This document shows, piece by piece, positions 43,827 through 53,591 of a DNA stretch of 64,000 nucleotides. The position numbers and the translations under genes are program-made. The notes beneath the pieces are model-generated. The model saw nothing but the letters and a program-made list of their open reading frames with translations. It ran no database searches and was not told the origin of the DNA. Numbering within the stretch: position 1 is the stretch's first letter; every line of letters begins with the position of its first letter. Source of the stretch: Niallia sp. FSL W8-0635 (GTDB lineage: Bacteria; Bacillota; Bacilli; Bacillales; Cytobacillaceae); NCBI RefSeq assembly GCF_038007965.1, contig NZ_JBBOYD010000001.1, positions 288,501 to 352,500 on the forward strand, in the 5' to 3' direction.

Positions 43827-45911
43827 ATGATTATTTCCGCGCGAGAAAGAATTATTTTACAGATACTATTAGAAAATATAGAAGAAGAAATGACGATTAA
43901 AGGAATTGCTGAGCATGTAAATGTTAGCGAGCGAACGATACATCGTGATTTGAAGAATGTAGAAGATATATTGGCAGGCTTTCATCTTAAATTAAATAAA
44001 AAGGCTGGAGTTGGGGTAAATATTATTGGAAATCCTAATGATATTTATCAATTAAGGGTATCTATATTAAAGCAAGACTATATAGAATACACTCCTGAGG
44101 AACGAATACTTGTTGCTTTATGTACTTTGCTAGATCATCAAGAGCCGATTAAGCTTTTTTCTTTGGCAAAAGAGCTCGGGGTAACAACAGCTACAGTTAG
44201 CCATGATTTAGACAAACTAGAGCCAACTATCGAAAGGTATAATCTACGATTAATGCGAAAACGAGGCTATGGTATTGAATTAGTTGGAACGGAAGAAGAT
44301 AAAAGAAAGGCAATTCGCAGTCTTATATCCGACCGATTTGATGTGCCAGAGTTTCTTAAAATGGTTAAGGAAAATATTCAGAAGAAATCTAGCAATAAAG
44401 TTGATTCGATTTCTGAACGACTATTAGGCCTTGTTCAAAAGGAGAAATTGCTACGCATTGAAAATATCATTGAAGATATTAATGAGCAATTGCCGTACCC
44501 TTTAGCAGACAGTTCCTATGTTGGACTAGTAGTTCATATCGCTCTTGCAATGGAAAGAATTCAAAGAGGAGAAAATATCTCGTTTAAAGAAGATTATTTA
44601 AGCGAGCTTTCTCAAACAAAAGAATTTGATTTTGCAAAGCAAATCGTAGAGAGGCTGGAACGCACTTTTGATATTTCGATTCCGGAAGAGGAAGTCGGAT
44701 ATATTACGATGCACTTAAGAGGTGCTAAGGTACGTTACGATAATAAAGTTGGAATCAAGGATGAAAATGTAGAAGTAGCGATGCTGGTACGGACATTGAT
44801 TGCTAATGTAGAGAAATTGTTACATACAACTTTGGCAGATGATTCTTTGTTTCAGGGTTTACTTGCCCATCTCCAGCCGAGCTTATATCGCTTAGATCAA
44901 AAGATGAGAATTTCCAATCCTTTGTTGGAAAACATTAAAGAAGATTACGCCGAGCTATTTGAGGTAGTAAAACAGGCAGTAGAGCAAACACTTGTTAATA
45001 GGGATGTCCCAGAAGAAGAAATTGGTTATTTGGTTTTGCATTTTGGTTCCGCGCTTAATGACAAAAAAATAACAAAAAATATAAAGTTATTGATTATTTG
45101 CTCCAGTGGAATTGGGACATCGAAAATGCTTGCAGCAAAAATTATTAATCAAATTCCAAGTCTATCGGAAGTTAAAACGGCTTCTGTGTTCGAGTTAAAG
45201 AATATCTCCATCGATAATTACGATGCAATTCTTTCGACAATTCCGCTAGAGGATATTTCAAGAGAGTATCTAGTGGTAAATCCGATTCTAAATGATAAGG
45301 ACTTAGAGGAAGTCAAAAACTATCTTGAGAAGAATAGTGGTCATGTATTAGAGGACGAGAAGTATGGGGAAACGCTAAAGCAAAAGCAGGCATGCATAGA
45401 TTTTCAATCATTTCTTGTGTTTACAGAGCAATCTCAGCTTCTGACTTCTATTTTAAAAGAATTGCATATATGGAATAAGGGAACATGCCTTAGTGAGAGC
45501 TTAAAATATGGATTAAAGGTATTGAAACAGCAAGGTTCCATCTTAAATGACAAAGAAGTTTTTGCTGCTTTAGAAGCGAGGGCAGAAATAGGCGGGCTCG
45601 CCATTCCTGAAACCACATTAGCTCTTTATCACACGAGTAATAATCAAATTGAAAAACCATCTTTCAATATAATTGACTTGCCCGAGATGGTGAGTTTGAG
45701 GGCAATGAATGGTGCTAATGAAATGGTAAAGCGAGTGCTACTGTTACTTGCACCGTTAAATGCGAGTTCAGAGGTAATGGGAGTATTAAGTTTTCTGAGT
45801 GCATCAATTATTGAATCCGAGAGAAGTATCGAGGTATTCAATAAGGGGAATAAAGAAGAACTATTGAATTTTATTAGCAGCCAGTTTTTACGTCATCATT
45901 TGAGAAATTAA
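43827..45911 (+). CDS. mtlR: mannitol operon activator MtlR (PRD-containing)
   Basis: A 694-residue regulator. An N-terminal HTH pair has TIKGIAEHVNVSERTIHRDLK and TTATVSHDLDKL. Two PTS regulation domains follow, with phosphorylatable His in LVVHIALAMERI, ITMHLRGAK, LLAHLQPSLYRL and LVLHFGSAL. An EIIB-Gat-like domain carries IICSSGIGTSKMLAAKI (Cys near 430), and an EIIA-Mtl-like domain is at about 545-690. PTS phosphorylation of these sites sets its activity so that it activates mtl genes when mannitol is used. It lies between mtlA and mtlF, as in several bacilli. Confidence 0.95.
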   Translation: MIISARERIILQILLENIEEEMTIKGIAEHVNVSERTIHRDLKNVEDILAGFHLKLNKKAGVGVNIIGNPNDIYQLRVSILKQDYIEYTPEERILVALCTLLDHQEPIKLFSLAKELGVTTATVSHDLDKLEPTIERYNLRLMRKRGYGIELVGTEEDKRKAIRSLISDRFDVPEFLKMVKENIQKKSSNKVDSISERLLGLVQKEKLLRIENIIEDINEQLPYPLADSSYVGLVVHIALAMERIQRGENISFKEDYLSELSQTKEFDFAKQIVERLERTFDISIPEEEVGYITMHLRGAKVRYDNKVGIKDENVEVAMLVRTLIANVEKLLHTTLADDSLFQGLLAHLQPSLYRLDQKMRISNPLLENIKEDYAELFEVVKQAVEQTLVNRDVPEEEIGYLVLHFGSALNDKKITKNIKLLIICSSGIGTSKMLAAKIINQIPSLSEVKTASVFELKNISIDNYDAILSTIPLEDISREYLVVNPILNDKDLEEVKNYLEKNSGHVLEDEKYGETLKQKQACIDFQSFLVFTEQSQLLTSILKELHIWNKGTCLSESLKYGLKVLKQQGSILNDKEVFAALEARAEIGGLAIPETTLALYHTSNNQIEKPSFNIIDLPEMVSLRAMNGANEMVKRVLLLLAPLNASSEVMGVLSFLSASIIESERSIEVFNKGNKEELLNFISSQFLRHHLRN

Positions 45912-45925
45912 TAGGAGGAATAAAA

Positions 45926-46354
45926 ATGAGTATTTTAAAAAAGGAAAATGTTATCTTAAACAGCAATGTATCAAGTAAAGAGGAAGCAATCAAAAAAGCA
46001 GGTCAAATTTTAGTTGAACAAGGATATGTATCTGAGGACTATGTTCCAGCTATGTTACAAAGAGAAGAAATTTCATCTACTTACATGGGTAACTTCTTAG
46101 CAATTCCACATGGTACAGATGAAGCGAAAACAGCTGTATTAAACTCTGGTCTATCTGTTATTCAAGCACCAAATGGTGTTGATTTTGGGGGTAACGAAGT
46201 AAAGCTTATTATTGGGATTGCTGGGAAAGATGGCGAGCATTTAGAGCTATTATCTCAAATCGCAATTGTATGTTCTGATATCGAAAATGTAGAAAAATTA
46301 GTTGCAGCAAAAACAGAAGAGGAAATAATCCAAATATTAAGCGAGGTAGAATAA
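45926..46354 (+). CDS. mtlF: PTS mannitol-specific EIIA, MtlF
   Basis: A 142-residue phosphocarrier. The active-site His is in NFLAIPHGTDEAK, the EIIA-Mtl/Fru motif. The length fits stand-alone mannitol IIA. It receives phosphate from HPr and passes it to the IIB domain of MtlA. The SD AGGAGGAATA is strong. It lies 14 bp after mtlR and 4 bp before mtlD. Confidence 0.95.
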   Translation: MSILKKENVILNSNVSSKEEAIKKAGQILVEQGYVSEDYVPAMLQREEISSTYMGNFLAIPHGTDEAKTAVLNSGLSVIQAPNGVDFGGNEVKLIIGIAGKDGEHLELLSQIAIVCSDIENVEKLVAAKTEEEIIQILSEVE

Positions 46355-46358
46355 TACT

Positions 46359-47510
46359 ATGAATGCTATTCATTTTGGAGCTGGGAATATAGGAAGAGGA
46401 TTTATCGGCCTATTATTACATCAGTCAAATTATGCCATTACTTTTGTGGATGTTAACGAACAAATTATCGATGAATTAAATCGCGTTGGCCAATACAATG
46501 TGTTGCTTGCAAATGAAGCAAAAGAGCAATTCACAGTGAAAAATGTAAAAGGGATCAATAGTAAAATTAATCCTGAACAAGTAATAGAAGAGTTTATCCA
46601 TGCGGATATCGTCACTACAGCAATCGGACCAAATATTTTGAAGTTCATCGCGCCGCTAATTGCAGATGGAATTAAAGCGCGAATGAAGAGTAATCAATCA
46701 CCTGTCAATGTAATTGCATGTGAAAACATGATTGGTGGAAGTAGTGCTCTTAAACAGTTTGTTTTAGAGCATTTAAATGAAGAAGAAACAGCATGGGTAG
46801 AGGAATACGTTGGATTCCCTGATTCAGCTGTAGACAGAATTGTGCCAAACCAAAAGAATGAGAATTTATTAGATGTTCTAGTAGAGCCTTTCCATGAGTG
46901 GGTTGTAGATGAAACTGCGATTAAAGGGGCTAAACCTGAAATTGAAGAAGCTCATTTTGTAGAGAACTTACAAGCATATATTGAACGAAAACTATTTACT
47001 GTAAATACTGGTCATGCTGCAACAGCATACTTAGGCAATATCAAGAACTATGAAACCATTTCAGAAACAATTGATCATGAAGATGTAAAAGAAAAAGTGC
47101 TTCATGTTTTGCAAGAAACAGGAAAAGTACTTGTGGAAAGATATAACTTTAATGCTGAGGATCATCAAAAATATATCAGCAAAATTTTAGGTCGCTTTGC
47201 AAATGTTTATATTGTGGACGACGTAAAACGAGTTGGTAGATCACCGCTAAGAAAATTAAGCGGCAATGATCGATTAGTTGCTCCAGCGTTAGCGTACTAT
47301 AAGGAGTTTAACGAAATTCCATCTCATCTAGTAGAAGTGATGGCATCTGCTCTTCACTTTTATACTCCAGAAGACCAAGAGTCTGTGGAATTAAAGAACT
47401 TAATTGATGAAAATGGCGTTCAATCGGCTTTCAGTAAAGTATCAGGTTTAAGCGAAGACCATGCTTTAGTGAAAGAAGTTGTACTTGCTTATAACAATAT
47501 TAATGCATAA
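46359..47510 (+). CDS. mtlD: mannitol-1-phosphate 5-dehydrogenase MtlD
   Basis: A 383-residue NAD-dependent enzyme that converts mannitol-1-phosphate to fructose-6-phosphate. The NAD motif is HFGAGNIGRGFIG at residues 5-17. It also has ACENMIGGSSALK, VGFPDSAVDRIVP and the catalytic segment KLFTVNTGHAATAYLG. It is the last gene of the mannitol unit and is followed by a strong terminator. Confidence 0.95.
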   Translation: MNAIHFGAGNIGRGFIGLLLHQSNYAITFVDVNEQIIDELNRVGQYNVLLANEAKEQFTVKNVKGINSKINPEQVIEEFIHADIVTTAIGPNILKFIAPLIADGIKARMKSNQSPVNVIACENMIGGSSALKQFVLEHLNEEETAWVEEYVGFPDSAVDRIVPNQKNENLLDVLVEPFHEWVVDETAIKGAKPEIEEAHFVENLQAYIERKLFTVNTGHAATAYLGNIKNYETISETIDHEDVKEKVLHVLQETGKVLVERYNFNAEDHQKYISKILGRFANVYIVDDVKRVGRSPLRKLSGNDRLVAPALAYYKEFNEIPSHLVEVMASALHFYTPEDQESVELKNLIDENGVQSAFSKVSGLSEDHALVKEVVLAYNNINA

Positions 47511-47552
47511 AAAAATCCAATGTGGCCATGATAGGCTACATTGGATTTTTTA
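47511..47552 (+). terminator. mtlD terminator
   Basis: A 17-bp stem (AAAAATCCAATGTGGCC against GGCTACATTGGATTTTT) with one G-T pair and a 6-base loop. It starts immediately after the stop codon. Confidence 0.88.
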
Positions 47553-47608
47553 ATACTTATGAAAGTTAAGCATTTCCCCACAAGCCCCTAAAAGGGTGCC
47601 CTGCGCTT

Positions 47609-47725
47609 TTATCTTGTAGCGGTAGAAGAGTTTGCTTTTGATTGTTTGCGCTTGTCCCACATTTTTTTGGCGAAGGGATAGATGATTGGTCCCCACGTAA
47701 TCATTCGTTTGAACATTTTTTTCAT
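47609..47725 (-). CDS. small basic hypothetical protein (38 aa)
   Basis: A 38-codon minus-strand ORF starting MKKMFKRMITWGPIIYPFAK, then KMWDKRKQSKANSSTATR. A purine-rich GGATGTGAGAG lies before the ATG. It is amphipathic and very basic with a short hydrophobic core (TWGPIIYPF). This layout resembles short, conserved but uncharacterised Bacillus peptides. It overlaps, in another frame, a longer minus-strand ORF that shows no protein-like features. I cannot assign a function. Confidence 0.5.
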   Translation of the reverse strand: MKKMFKRMITWGPIIYPFAKKMWDKRKQSKANSSTATR

Positions 47726-47967
47726 TATCTCTCACATCCTTTTTATCCTTTAATAGGTCTTTTCCCGAAAGTAAGATAGAATAAACAATAGAGCCTTAAC
47801 CTTGATAAATTTGGTAATATTAGAGGGGAGTACCTTCTTGTAATTTATAACAAAAGAGCATATAGTTTTGATAGATACTTGCAACAAATGAATGAGAATA
47901 AACGTCTAATGTTTGGATAGAAAAACTTGCAGTATTCCATGAGTAAAAGTAAAGGATAGGTTATAGA

Positions 47968-50067
47968 ATGGAAAGAATAAAACCATATTGGGAAGGATTT
48001 CGCCGTTTTTGGAAGAAGCGACATCTCACCCAAATTATACTTTTAGCTGTGTTATTATTTGTTTTGATAGCGATATTGTATTTTACGTATTTAGCAACAC
48101 AAGCAAATGTTAGTACCTTAAAGGCTGGTTTAAGCCAGGCGACGATTATTTACGATAAAGATGGGGATGAAGCAACCCAAATTAGAACGGAAAGAACAGA
48201 AGGAATAGAATTATCGGAAGTACCTAAATATGTACCAGCAGCGGTTGTATCCATTGAAGATGAGCGTTTTTATCAACATAATGGATTTGATATAAAAGGG
48301 ATTAGTCGTGCCTTTTTTAAAAATATCTTTGCAGGAAGAATTACTGGTGGAGGAAGCACCATTACGCAGCAATTAACAAAAAACGCCTTGTTAACTTCCG
48401 AACAAACTTACAAGCGTAAAGCAGAAGAACTATTTTTAGCAGTACAAATAGAGAAGCATTATAAAAAAGAAGAAATACTGCAAATGTATTTGAACCATGT
48501 TTATTTTGGTAGTGGAGCATGGGGGATTAGCCAAGCATCCTTGAAATACTATAATAAAGATATTAGAGAAGTATCGATAAGTGAAGCTGCATTGCTGGCA
48601 GGCATATTACAGGCTCCATCTGCATTAGATCCCTATAACAATTATGATGGTGCCATTTCTCGTCGTAATGTAGTTCTAAAGAAAATGTTAGACTTAAAAC
48701 AAATAACAGAAGAGGAATATCAAAAGGCAGTAAAAGAAGAAATTGTATTAGAAAATGGAGGAGGCTCTTTTATTGAAAGAGATTATCCTTACTTTGTAGA
48801 TGCGGTTATCGATGAAGCGATAAAAAAATATGGTCTTACCCAAGAAGAGATTTTGAAAAGAGGCTATAAAATCTATACAGAGATGGATCAAAATCTTCAA
48901 TCCACATTAGAAAAGACCTTTGCCCGTGATTCTCTTTTCCCACAAAGTGCAGATGGAACATTAGTGCAAGGCGGTGCAGTCTTGCTTGATCCAGAAACGG
49001 GGGGAGTTAGAGGGTTAGTTGGAGGAAGAGGAGAACAGGTTTTCAGAGGATTCAATCGAGCTACTCAAATTAAAGTGCAACCTGGCTCTACAATGAAGCC
49101 ACTTGCGGTTTATACACCAGCTTTAGAAAAAGGATATAAGATAGATTCCATGCTAGAAGACAAACCCTTTAAAAAGGGGAAATATGAACCGCAAAACTTT
49201 ACAAAAACATTTAAGGGAGAAGTCCCAATGTATGAGGCTTTAGAAGAATCCTTGAATGTTCCAGCCGTCTGGCTATTAGATAAAATTGGATTAGAAAATG
49301 GTCTTAAATCACTTGATCGATTTGGAATTCCTTATGAAAAGGATGATGAATACCTAGGTATTGCCTTAGGTGGGATGACTACAGGTGTTTCGCCTTTACA
49401 AATGGCTAGTGCTTATTCTACGTTCCCAAATGATGGAGTGCGGATGGAGAACCACTTAATTACAAAAATAATCGGTCCAACAGGTAATGTTATTGCAGAA
49501 TATGAACCGAAGTCAACAAGGGTAACTTCTAAATCAGTTACGGATGATATGACTTCTATGTTATTGGATGTTATTAAATCCGGAACAGGACAAGGAGCAA
49601 AAGTGACTGGATTCCAGGTTGCCGGAAAAACAGGATCTACTCAATTAGAAAATAGTAATATTTCTGGCACGAAGGATCAATGGTTTGTGGGCTATACCCC
49701 AAATCTAGTTGGGGCAATGTGGTTAGGTTATGATAAAACAGATGATCAGCATTATCTGCCAAGCAAAAGCTCAGGGGATGTTGTGCCGATTTTTAAAACA
49801 ATCTTGGACCAAGCCGTGCAGTATGTGGAGCCTGAGAATTTTAAAGTATTGTCTGTTAGTGAAAGACTAGCAAATGAAGATAATGGAAATAAAAATAAAA
49901 ATGTTAATCAAAAAGTAGAAGAAACAAAAAAAGTGATTAAAGAAAAAGCAGAGGAATTAGAAACAACGATAAAAGAAAATTCTTCTAAATGGAACCAAGT
50001 AGTAGAAGAGATTAAAAAAGATGCCACTAAGGTAAAAGGGAAATTGCAAGAAATACTTGGAAATTAG
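47968..50067 (+). CDS. pbpG: class A penicillin-binding protein (transglycosylase/transpeptidase, PbpG-like)
   Basis: A 699-residue bifunctional peptidoglycan synthase. It has a short cytoplasmic tail and one membrane segment at about 21-43. The GT51 glycosyltransferase has the catalytic Glu in EDERFYQHNG (97-106), GGGSTITQQLTKNAL and KRKAEELFLAVQIEKHYKKEEILQ. The transpeptidase has Ser in QPGSTMKPLAVY, SLN in EESLNVPAVW and KTGST. The final 50 residues are a Lys/Glu-rich coiled coil. The length and order match B. subtilis PbpG/PbpF-type proteins, of which PbpG acts in spore formation. The exact paralogue is not certain. Confidence 0.9.
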   Translation: MERIKPYWEGFRRFWKKRHLTQIILLAVLLFVLIAILYFTYLATQANVSTLKAGLSQATIIYDKDGDEATQIRTERTEGIELSEVPKYVPAAVVSIEDERFYQHNGFDIKGISRAFFKNIFAGRITGGGSTITQQLTKNALLTSEQTYKRKAEELFLAVQIEKHYKKEEILQMYLNHVYFGSGAWGISQASLKYYNKDIREVSISEAALLAGILQAPSALDPYNNYDGAISRRNVVLKKMLDLKQITEEEYQKAVKEEIVLENGGGSFIERDYPYFVDAVIDEAIKKYGLTQEEILKRGYKIYTEMDQNLQSTLEKTFARDSLFPQSADGTLVQGGAVLLDPETGGVRGLVGGRGEQVFRGFNRATQIKVQPGSTMKPLAVYTPALEKGYKIDSMLEDKPFKKGKYEPQNFTKTFKGEVPMYEALEESLNVPAVWLLDKIGLENGLKSLDRFGIPYEKDDEYLGIALGGMTTGVSPLQMASAYSTFPNDGVRMENHLITKIIGPTGNVIAEYEPKSTRVTSKSVTDDMTSMLLDVIKSGTGQGAKVTGFQVAGKTGSTQLENSNISGTKDQWFVGYTPNLVGAMWLGYDKTDDQHYLPSKSSGDVVPIFKTILDQAVQYVEPENFKVLSVSERLANEDNGNKNKNVNQKVEETKKVIKEKAEELETTIKENSSKWNQVVEEIKKDATKVKGKLQEILGN

Positions 50068-50077
50068 TATTTTACTA

Positions 50078-50150
50078 AGGCGGAAATATCAACTGATACT
50101 AGTGCTACAGTTACTAGGATTAGTTGATACTTCTGCCTATTTTTATTTTG
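50078..50150 (+). terminator. long hairpin terminator after the PBP gene
   Basis: AGGCGGAAATATCAACTGAT (continuing ACTAGT) pairs with the region ending TAGTTGATACTTCTGCCT, giving a stem of about 26 bp with a few mismatches, followed by ATTTTTATTTT. It is unusually long for an intrinsic terminator. Confidence 0.8.
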
Positions 50151-50337
50151 GCTTGCGACTTAGATATTCCTGTTCCTTTTTTATCGAAAGGATTTCTAGC
50201 AGAAGTATATCTGTATATAGAAAAGGTATAAAATAGGAATGCTAATGAAGTTTAATGAAATAAAGACAGTGATAAATATAACAGAATAAAATAAAAGGAA
50301 GAGAGTGAATATAAAGGGGGAAAATAGGAACAAAATA

Positions 50338-50439
50338 ATGGAAAAAGCAACCAGATTATTCTATAATCGTTGTAAGCGTTTAAAATGTTTGCGAAAGAGA
50401 ATGGACAGGGAAAATATTAGTTTGAAAAAATATTTGTGA
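50338..50439 (+). other. possible 33-codon ORF upstream of qoxA
   Basis: MEKATRLFYNRCKRLKCLRK, then RMDRENISLKKYL and TGA. It is very basic. The SD is weak and distant (AAAGGGGG 14 bp or more upstream). A longer GTG start at 50305 follows AAGGAAGAG. The frame overlaps a cre-like site. It may be a chance ORF. Confidence 0.25.
50371..50384 (+). promoter_or_regulatory. candidate cre (CcpA) site upstream of qoxABCD
   Basis: TGTAAGCGTTTAAA matches 13 of 14 positions of TGWAARCGYTWWCA. It lies about 100 bp upstream of the TATAAT at 50477, so it would suit activation or looping more than direct promoter blocking. Confidence 0.5.
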
Positions 50440-50713
50440 CAAGATTGTGGACATAGATTTTGATAATGGCATCTGCTATAATAAAAAGGTTGATAAAATC
50501 TTGGACATACGGGAAACATAAGAATAGAAAAAAAGAAAAATGGAAAAATTATACTTACGTTTTTTGTCACAAATAATAGCTTCGAGATATGATATCATCA
50601 TACAGGTAGTAATAATCGCTATTTTACCTATGTAATATGAATGTTCTATGTCTAAAAATCGAACATTCTGTGAATAATTTAACATTTGAAATTAAACGGA
50701 AGGAGCTGTACAA

Positions 50714-51649
50714 ATGAAGTCGAAAAAGGGAATTTTGGTTTCACTTTTAGCAGTTGTACCATTATTTATTTTAAGTGGTTGTGAATCTATGGTTGTATTT
50801 GATCCACAAGGTCCTGTTGCTAGAAGTATTACAGACTTGATTAACTGGTCTATTGTATTAATGGCGTTTGTTTGTCTAGTAGTTTTTGCACTATTTGGTT
50901 ACATAGTTTGGAAATATCGTGCAACAAAAGATAATGCTGACTATGAGCCAGATGAACATGGAAGCACAAAGCTTGAGATTGTATGGACTGTAATCCCATT
51001 CTTAATTATTATTGCACTAACAATTCCGACTGTAAAAACAATTTATGCATTAGAGGAGATTCCAGAGGATTATAAAGATCAGGATCCTATTGTAATTAAT
51101 GTTACTTCTGCAGATTGGAAGTGGATTTTTAGTTATCCAGAAGAAGGAATTGAAACAGTCAATTATGTAAATATTCCTGCTGGTGTACCAGTTGAGTTTA
51201 AATTAACTTCTGCTGGAACAATGCAATCATTCTGGATTCCTGCATTAGCTGGTCAGAAGTACACAATGTATGGGGCTGAAACAGATCTTTATGTTGTGGC
51301 TGATAATCCAGGTAATTATGAGGGACAAAATACAAGCTTTAACGGTAAAGGCTATGCGGAGATGAAGTTTGATGTCGAAGCAAAAACTTTAGCGGACTAT
51401 GATAAATGGGTAGATGAAGTAAAAGAAACTGCCCCTGAGTTAACGGAAGAAAAATATAAAGAAATTATTAAGCCTACACACTTAGGCCGTATGACTTTCT
51501 CTAATACTCATTTAGAGTGGATTGATCATGGTAAAGGTGGAGACTCAAACTATTATTTAAATCCTGATTTATATCGAGTTCATGGATATCCAGGTAGAAC
51601 TTTTGAAAAGAACCAAGAGTCAGACGGGGGTGAAAAGGATGCACATTGA
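50714..51649 (+). CDS. qoxA: cytochrome aa3 quinol oxidase subunit II, QoxA
   Basis: A 311-residue lipoprotein. The signal MKSKKGILVSLLAVVPLFIL ends in lipobox LSGC (Cys23). Two membrane helices at about 40-65 and 90-112 and an extracellular cupredoxin-like domain with SADWKWIFSYPEEGI follow. The CuA ligand set (Cys-x3-Cys) of cytochrome c oxidases is missing from the cupredoxin domain, so it takes electrons from quinol. The SD is GGAAGGAG. Its stop overlaps qoxB. Confidence 0.95.
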   Translation: MKSKKGILVSLLAVVPLFILSGCESMVVFDPQGPVARSITDLINWSIVLMAFVCLVVFALFGYIVWKYRATKDNADYEPDEHGSTKLEIVWTVIPFLIIIALTIPTVKTIYALEEIPEDYKDQDPIVINVTSADWKWIFSYPEEGIETVNYVNIPAGVPVEFKLTSAGTMQSFWIPALAGQKYTMYGAETDLYVVADNPGNYEGQNTSFNGKGYAEMKFDVEAKTLADYDKWVDEVKETAPELTEEKYKEIIKPTHLGRMTFSNTHLEWIDHGKGGDSNYYLNPDLYRVHGYPGRTFEKNQESDGGEKDAH

Positions 51650-53591
51650 GTGGAAAGATATCGTTATTACTGGTGACCCCCTTATATTATCTGCTCAAAT
51701 AGGTATTACTTTGACAATGCTTGCAATCGTTGTTGGTGTTACTTATTTTAAGAAGTGGCAATATTTATGGGATGAATGGATCACAACGGTTGATCACAAA
51801 AAAATCGGTATTATGTATATTATCGTAGCTGTATTAATGTTCTTCCGTGGAGGAGTAGACGGTTTGATGATGAAATATCAAACATCGGCTCCTGAAATGG
51901 ATTTCTTAGATGCACAGCATTATAATGAAGTATTTACAACACATGGTGTTATCATGATTCTTTTCATGGCGATGCCAGCATTAATCGGATTAATGAACGT
52001 AGTTATTCCTTTACAAATTGGTGCACGTGACGTTGCGTTCCCACAATTGAATGCATTAAGCTTCTGGTTAACATTTAGTGGTGCAATGTTATTCAATATT
52101 TCTTTCGTAATAGGTGGATCTCCTGATGCAGGATGGACATCCTATTTCCCTCTAGCCGGGAAAGAGTTTACACCAGGAGTTGGGAACAACTTCTATGCAA
52201 TTGGTCTGCAAATTGCAGGTATTGGTACGCTGATGACGGGTATTAACTTTATTGTTACCATCCTGAAAATGCGTGCTAAAGGGATGACCTTAATGAAGAT
52301 GCCAATGTTTACGTGGACTTCATTAATTACAAACGTTATTATTGTGTTTGCATTCCCAATCTTAACTGTTGCATTAGCATTAATGACATTTGACCGTTTA
52401 TTCGGAACACATTTCTTCACGATTTCTGGTGGAGGAAATGCGATGTTATGGAATAACCTATTCTGGTTATGGGGACATCCTGAGGTGTATATCGTAATCT
52501 TGCCTGCTTTCGGTATGTTCTCAGAAATAATTGCGACATTCTCGAAAAAACGCCTATATGGTTATAATTCAATGATTGTTTCTATTATCGGTATTGCTTT
52601 ATTAAGTTTCGTTGTTTGGGTTCACCATTTCTATACAATGGGATCTGGACCAGTTGTAAACTCTGTATTCTCAATCACGACCATGTTAATCGCAGTTCCA
52701 ACTGGGGTTAAAATATTCAACTGGTTATTTACAATGAGAAAAGGTCGAATTCAATTTACAACGGCAATGCTATGGTCTCTTGCATTTATTCCAACCTTTA
52801 CTATTGGTGGGGTAACTGGAGTAATGCTTGCAATGGCTGCAGCAGACTATCAATATCATAATACATTATTCTTAGTAGCTCATTTCCACTATGTATTAAT
52901 ACCAGGTGTTGTATATGCAGTATTTGCTGGTTTCTATTACTGGTGGCCAAAAATGTTCGGTTATGCTTTAAACGAACGCTTAGGAAAATGGCATTTCTGG
53001 TTATTTAATATTGGTTTTAACGTAACGTTTATGCCAATGTTCTTCTTAGGATTAAAAGGTGCAGTAAGACGTGCTTATACTTTCTCTGCGGAATCTGGAT
53101 TTGCGCCATTGTTCATGCTATCTGCAATCGGATCTCTTATTCTTGCTGCAGGATTTGCGGTACTTGTTTATAACATTTACTATAGTACTCGTTATGCAAG
53201 TAGAGAGAATTCAACGGATCCATGGGATGCAAGAACATTAGAGTGGCATACAGCTTCTCCGGTTCAGCCTTATAACTTCGCTATCACTCCAGAAGTAAAA
53301 GCATTAGATGCATTCTGGTATATGAAGAAAAATAAAGAAGGCCTAGTCTTAAAAGAAGAAGAGTTAGAAGAAATACACATGCCAAGCAATTCTGGACTTC
53401 CATTCTTTATGTGTGTTGTATTTGGTATAGTTGGTTTCTTCCTAGTATTTGAATGGTTTATTCCAGCTGCAATTTGTAGCTTAGGTATTTTTGTTGGCTT
53501 AATAATTCGTTCCTTTGATTATAACGAAGGTTACCATATTAAACTTGATGTTATTAAGAAAACGGAACGCGCATGGAGAGGTGAGAAATAA
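51639..53591 (+). CDS. qoxB: cytochrome aa3 quinol oxidase subunit I, QoxB
   Basis: A 650-residue haem-copper oxidase core with about 14-15 membrane helices. It shows FTTHGVIMILFMAMP (low-spin haem His), WGHPEVYIVILPAFG (CuB His-Tyr crosslink region), VHHFYTMG (CuB histidines) and VAHFHYVL (haem ligands). It reduces oxygen to water and pumps protons. The start at 51639 follows GGGGGTGAAAAGG inside the qoxA end; the frame is open further upstream but lacks homology there. Confidence 0.96.
   Translation: MHIEWKDIVITGDPLILSAQIGITLTMLAIVVGVTYFKKWQYLWDEWITTVDHKKIGIMYIIVAVLMFFRGGVDGLMMKYQTSAPEMDFLDAQHYNEVFTTHGVIMILFMAMPALIGLMNVVIPLQIGARDVAFPQLNALSFWLTFSGAMLFNISFVIGGSPDAGWTSYFPLAGKEFTPGVGNNFYAIGLQIAGIGTLMTGINFIVTILKMRAKGMTLMKMPMFTWTSLITNVIIVFAFPILTVALALMTFDRLFGTHFFTISGGGNAMLWNNLFWLWGHPEVYIVILPAFGMFSEIIATFSKKRLYGYNSMIVSIIGIALLSFVVWVHHFYTMGSGPVVNSVFSITTMLIAVPTGVKIFNWLFTMRKGRIQFTTAMLWSLAFIPTFTIGGVTGVMLAMAAADYQYHNTLFLVAHFHYVLIPGVVYAVFAGFYYWWPKMFGYALNERLGKWHFWLFNIGFNVTFMPMFFLGLKGAVRRAYTFSAESGFAPLFMLSAIGSLILAAGFAVLVYNIYYSTRYASRENSTDPWDARTLEWHTASPVQPYNFAITPEVKALDAFWYMKKNKEGLVLKEEELEEIHMPSNSGLPFFMCVVFGIVGFFLVFEWFIPAAICSLGIFVGLIIRSFDYNEGYHIKLDVIKKTERAWRGEK

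Larger units (their letters stand above)
50151..50713. other. upstream region of the qox operon
   Basis: It holds a candidate cre site (50371-50384), a possible 33-codon ORF (50338-50439) and a TATAAT -10 sequence at 50477-50482. A C-free purine-rich tract lies at 50283-50330. The qox promoter must be here. No other gene is seen. Confidence 0.5.

Noticed and set aside
47550..47735. 61-residue minus-strand ORF
   Set aside because: It overlaps the mtlD terminator and shows no protein-like features. The shorter 38-residue frame at 47609-47725 is more convincing.
50477..50482. Full sigma-A promoter for qoxA with TTGATA at 50460
   Set aside because: The spacing between TTGATA and TATAAT is only 11 bp, so that pair does not make a promoter. 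The TATAAT alone is kept as a note.
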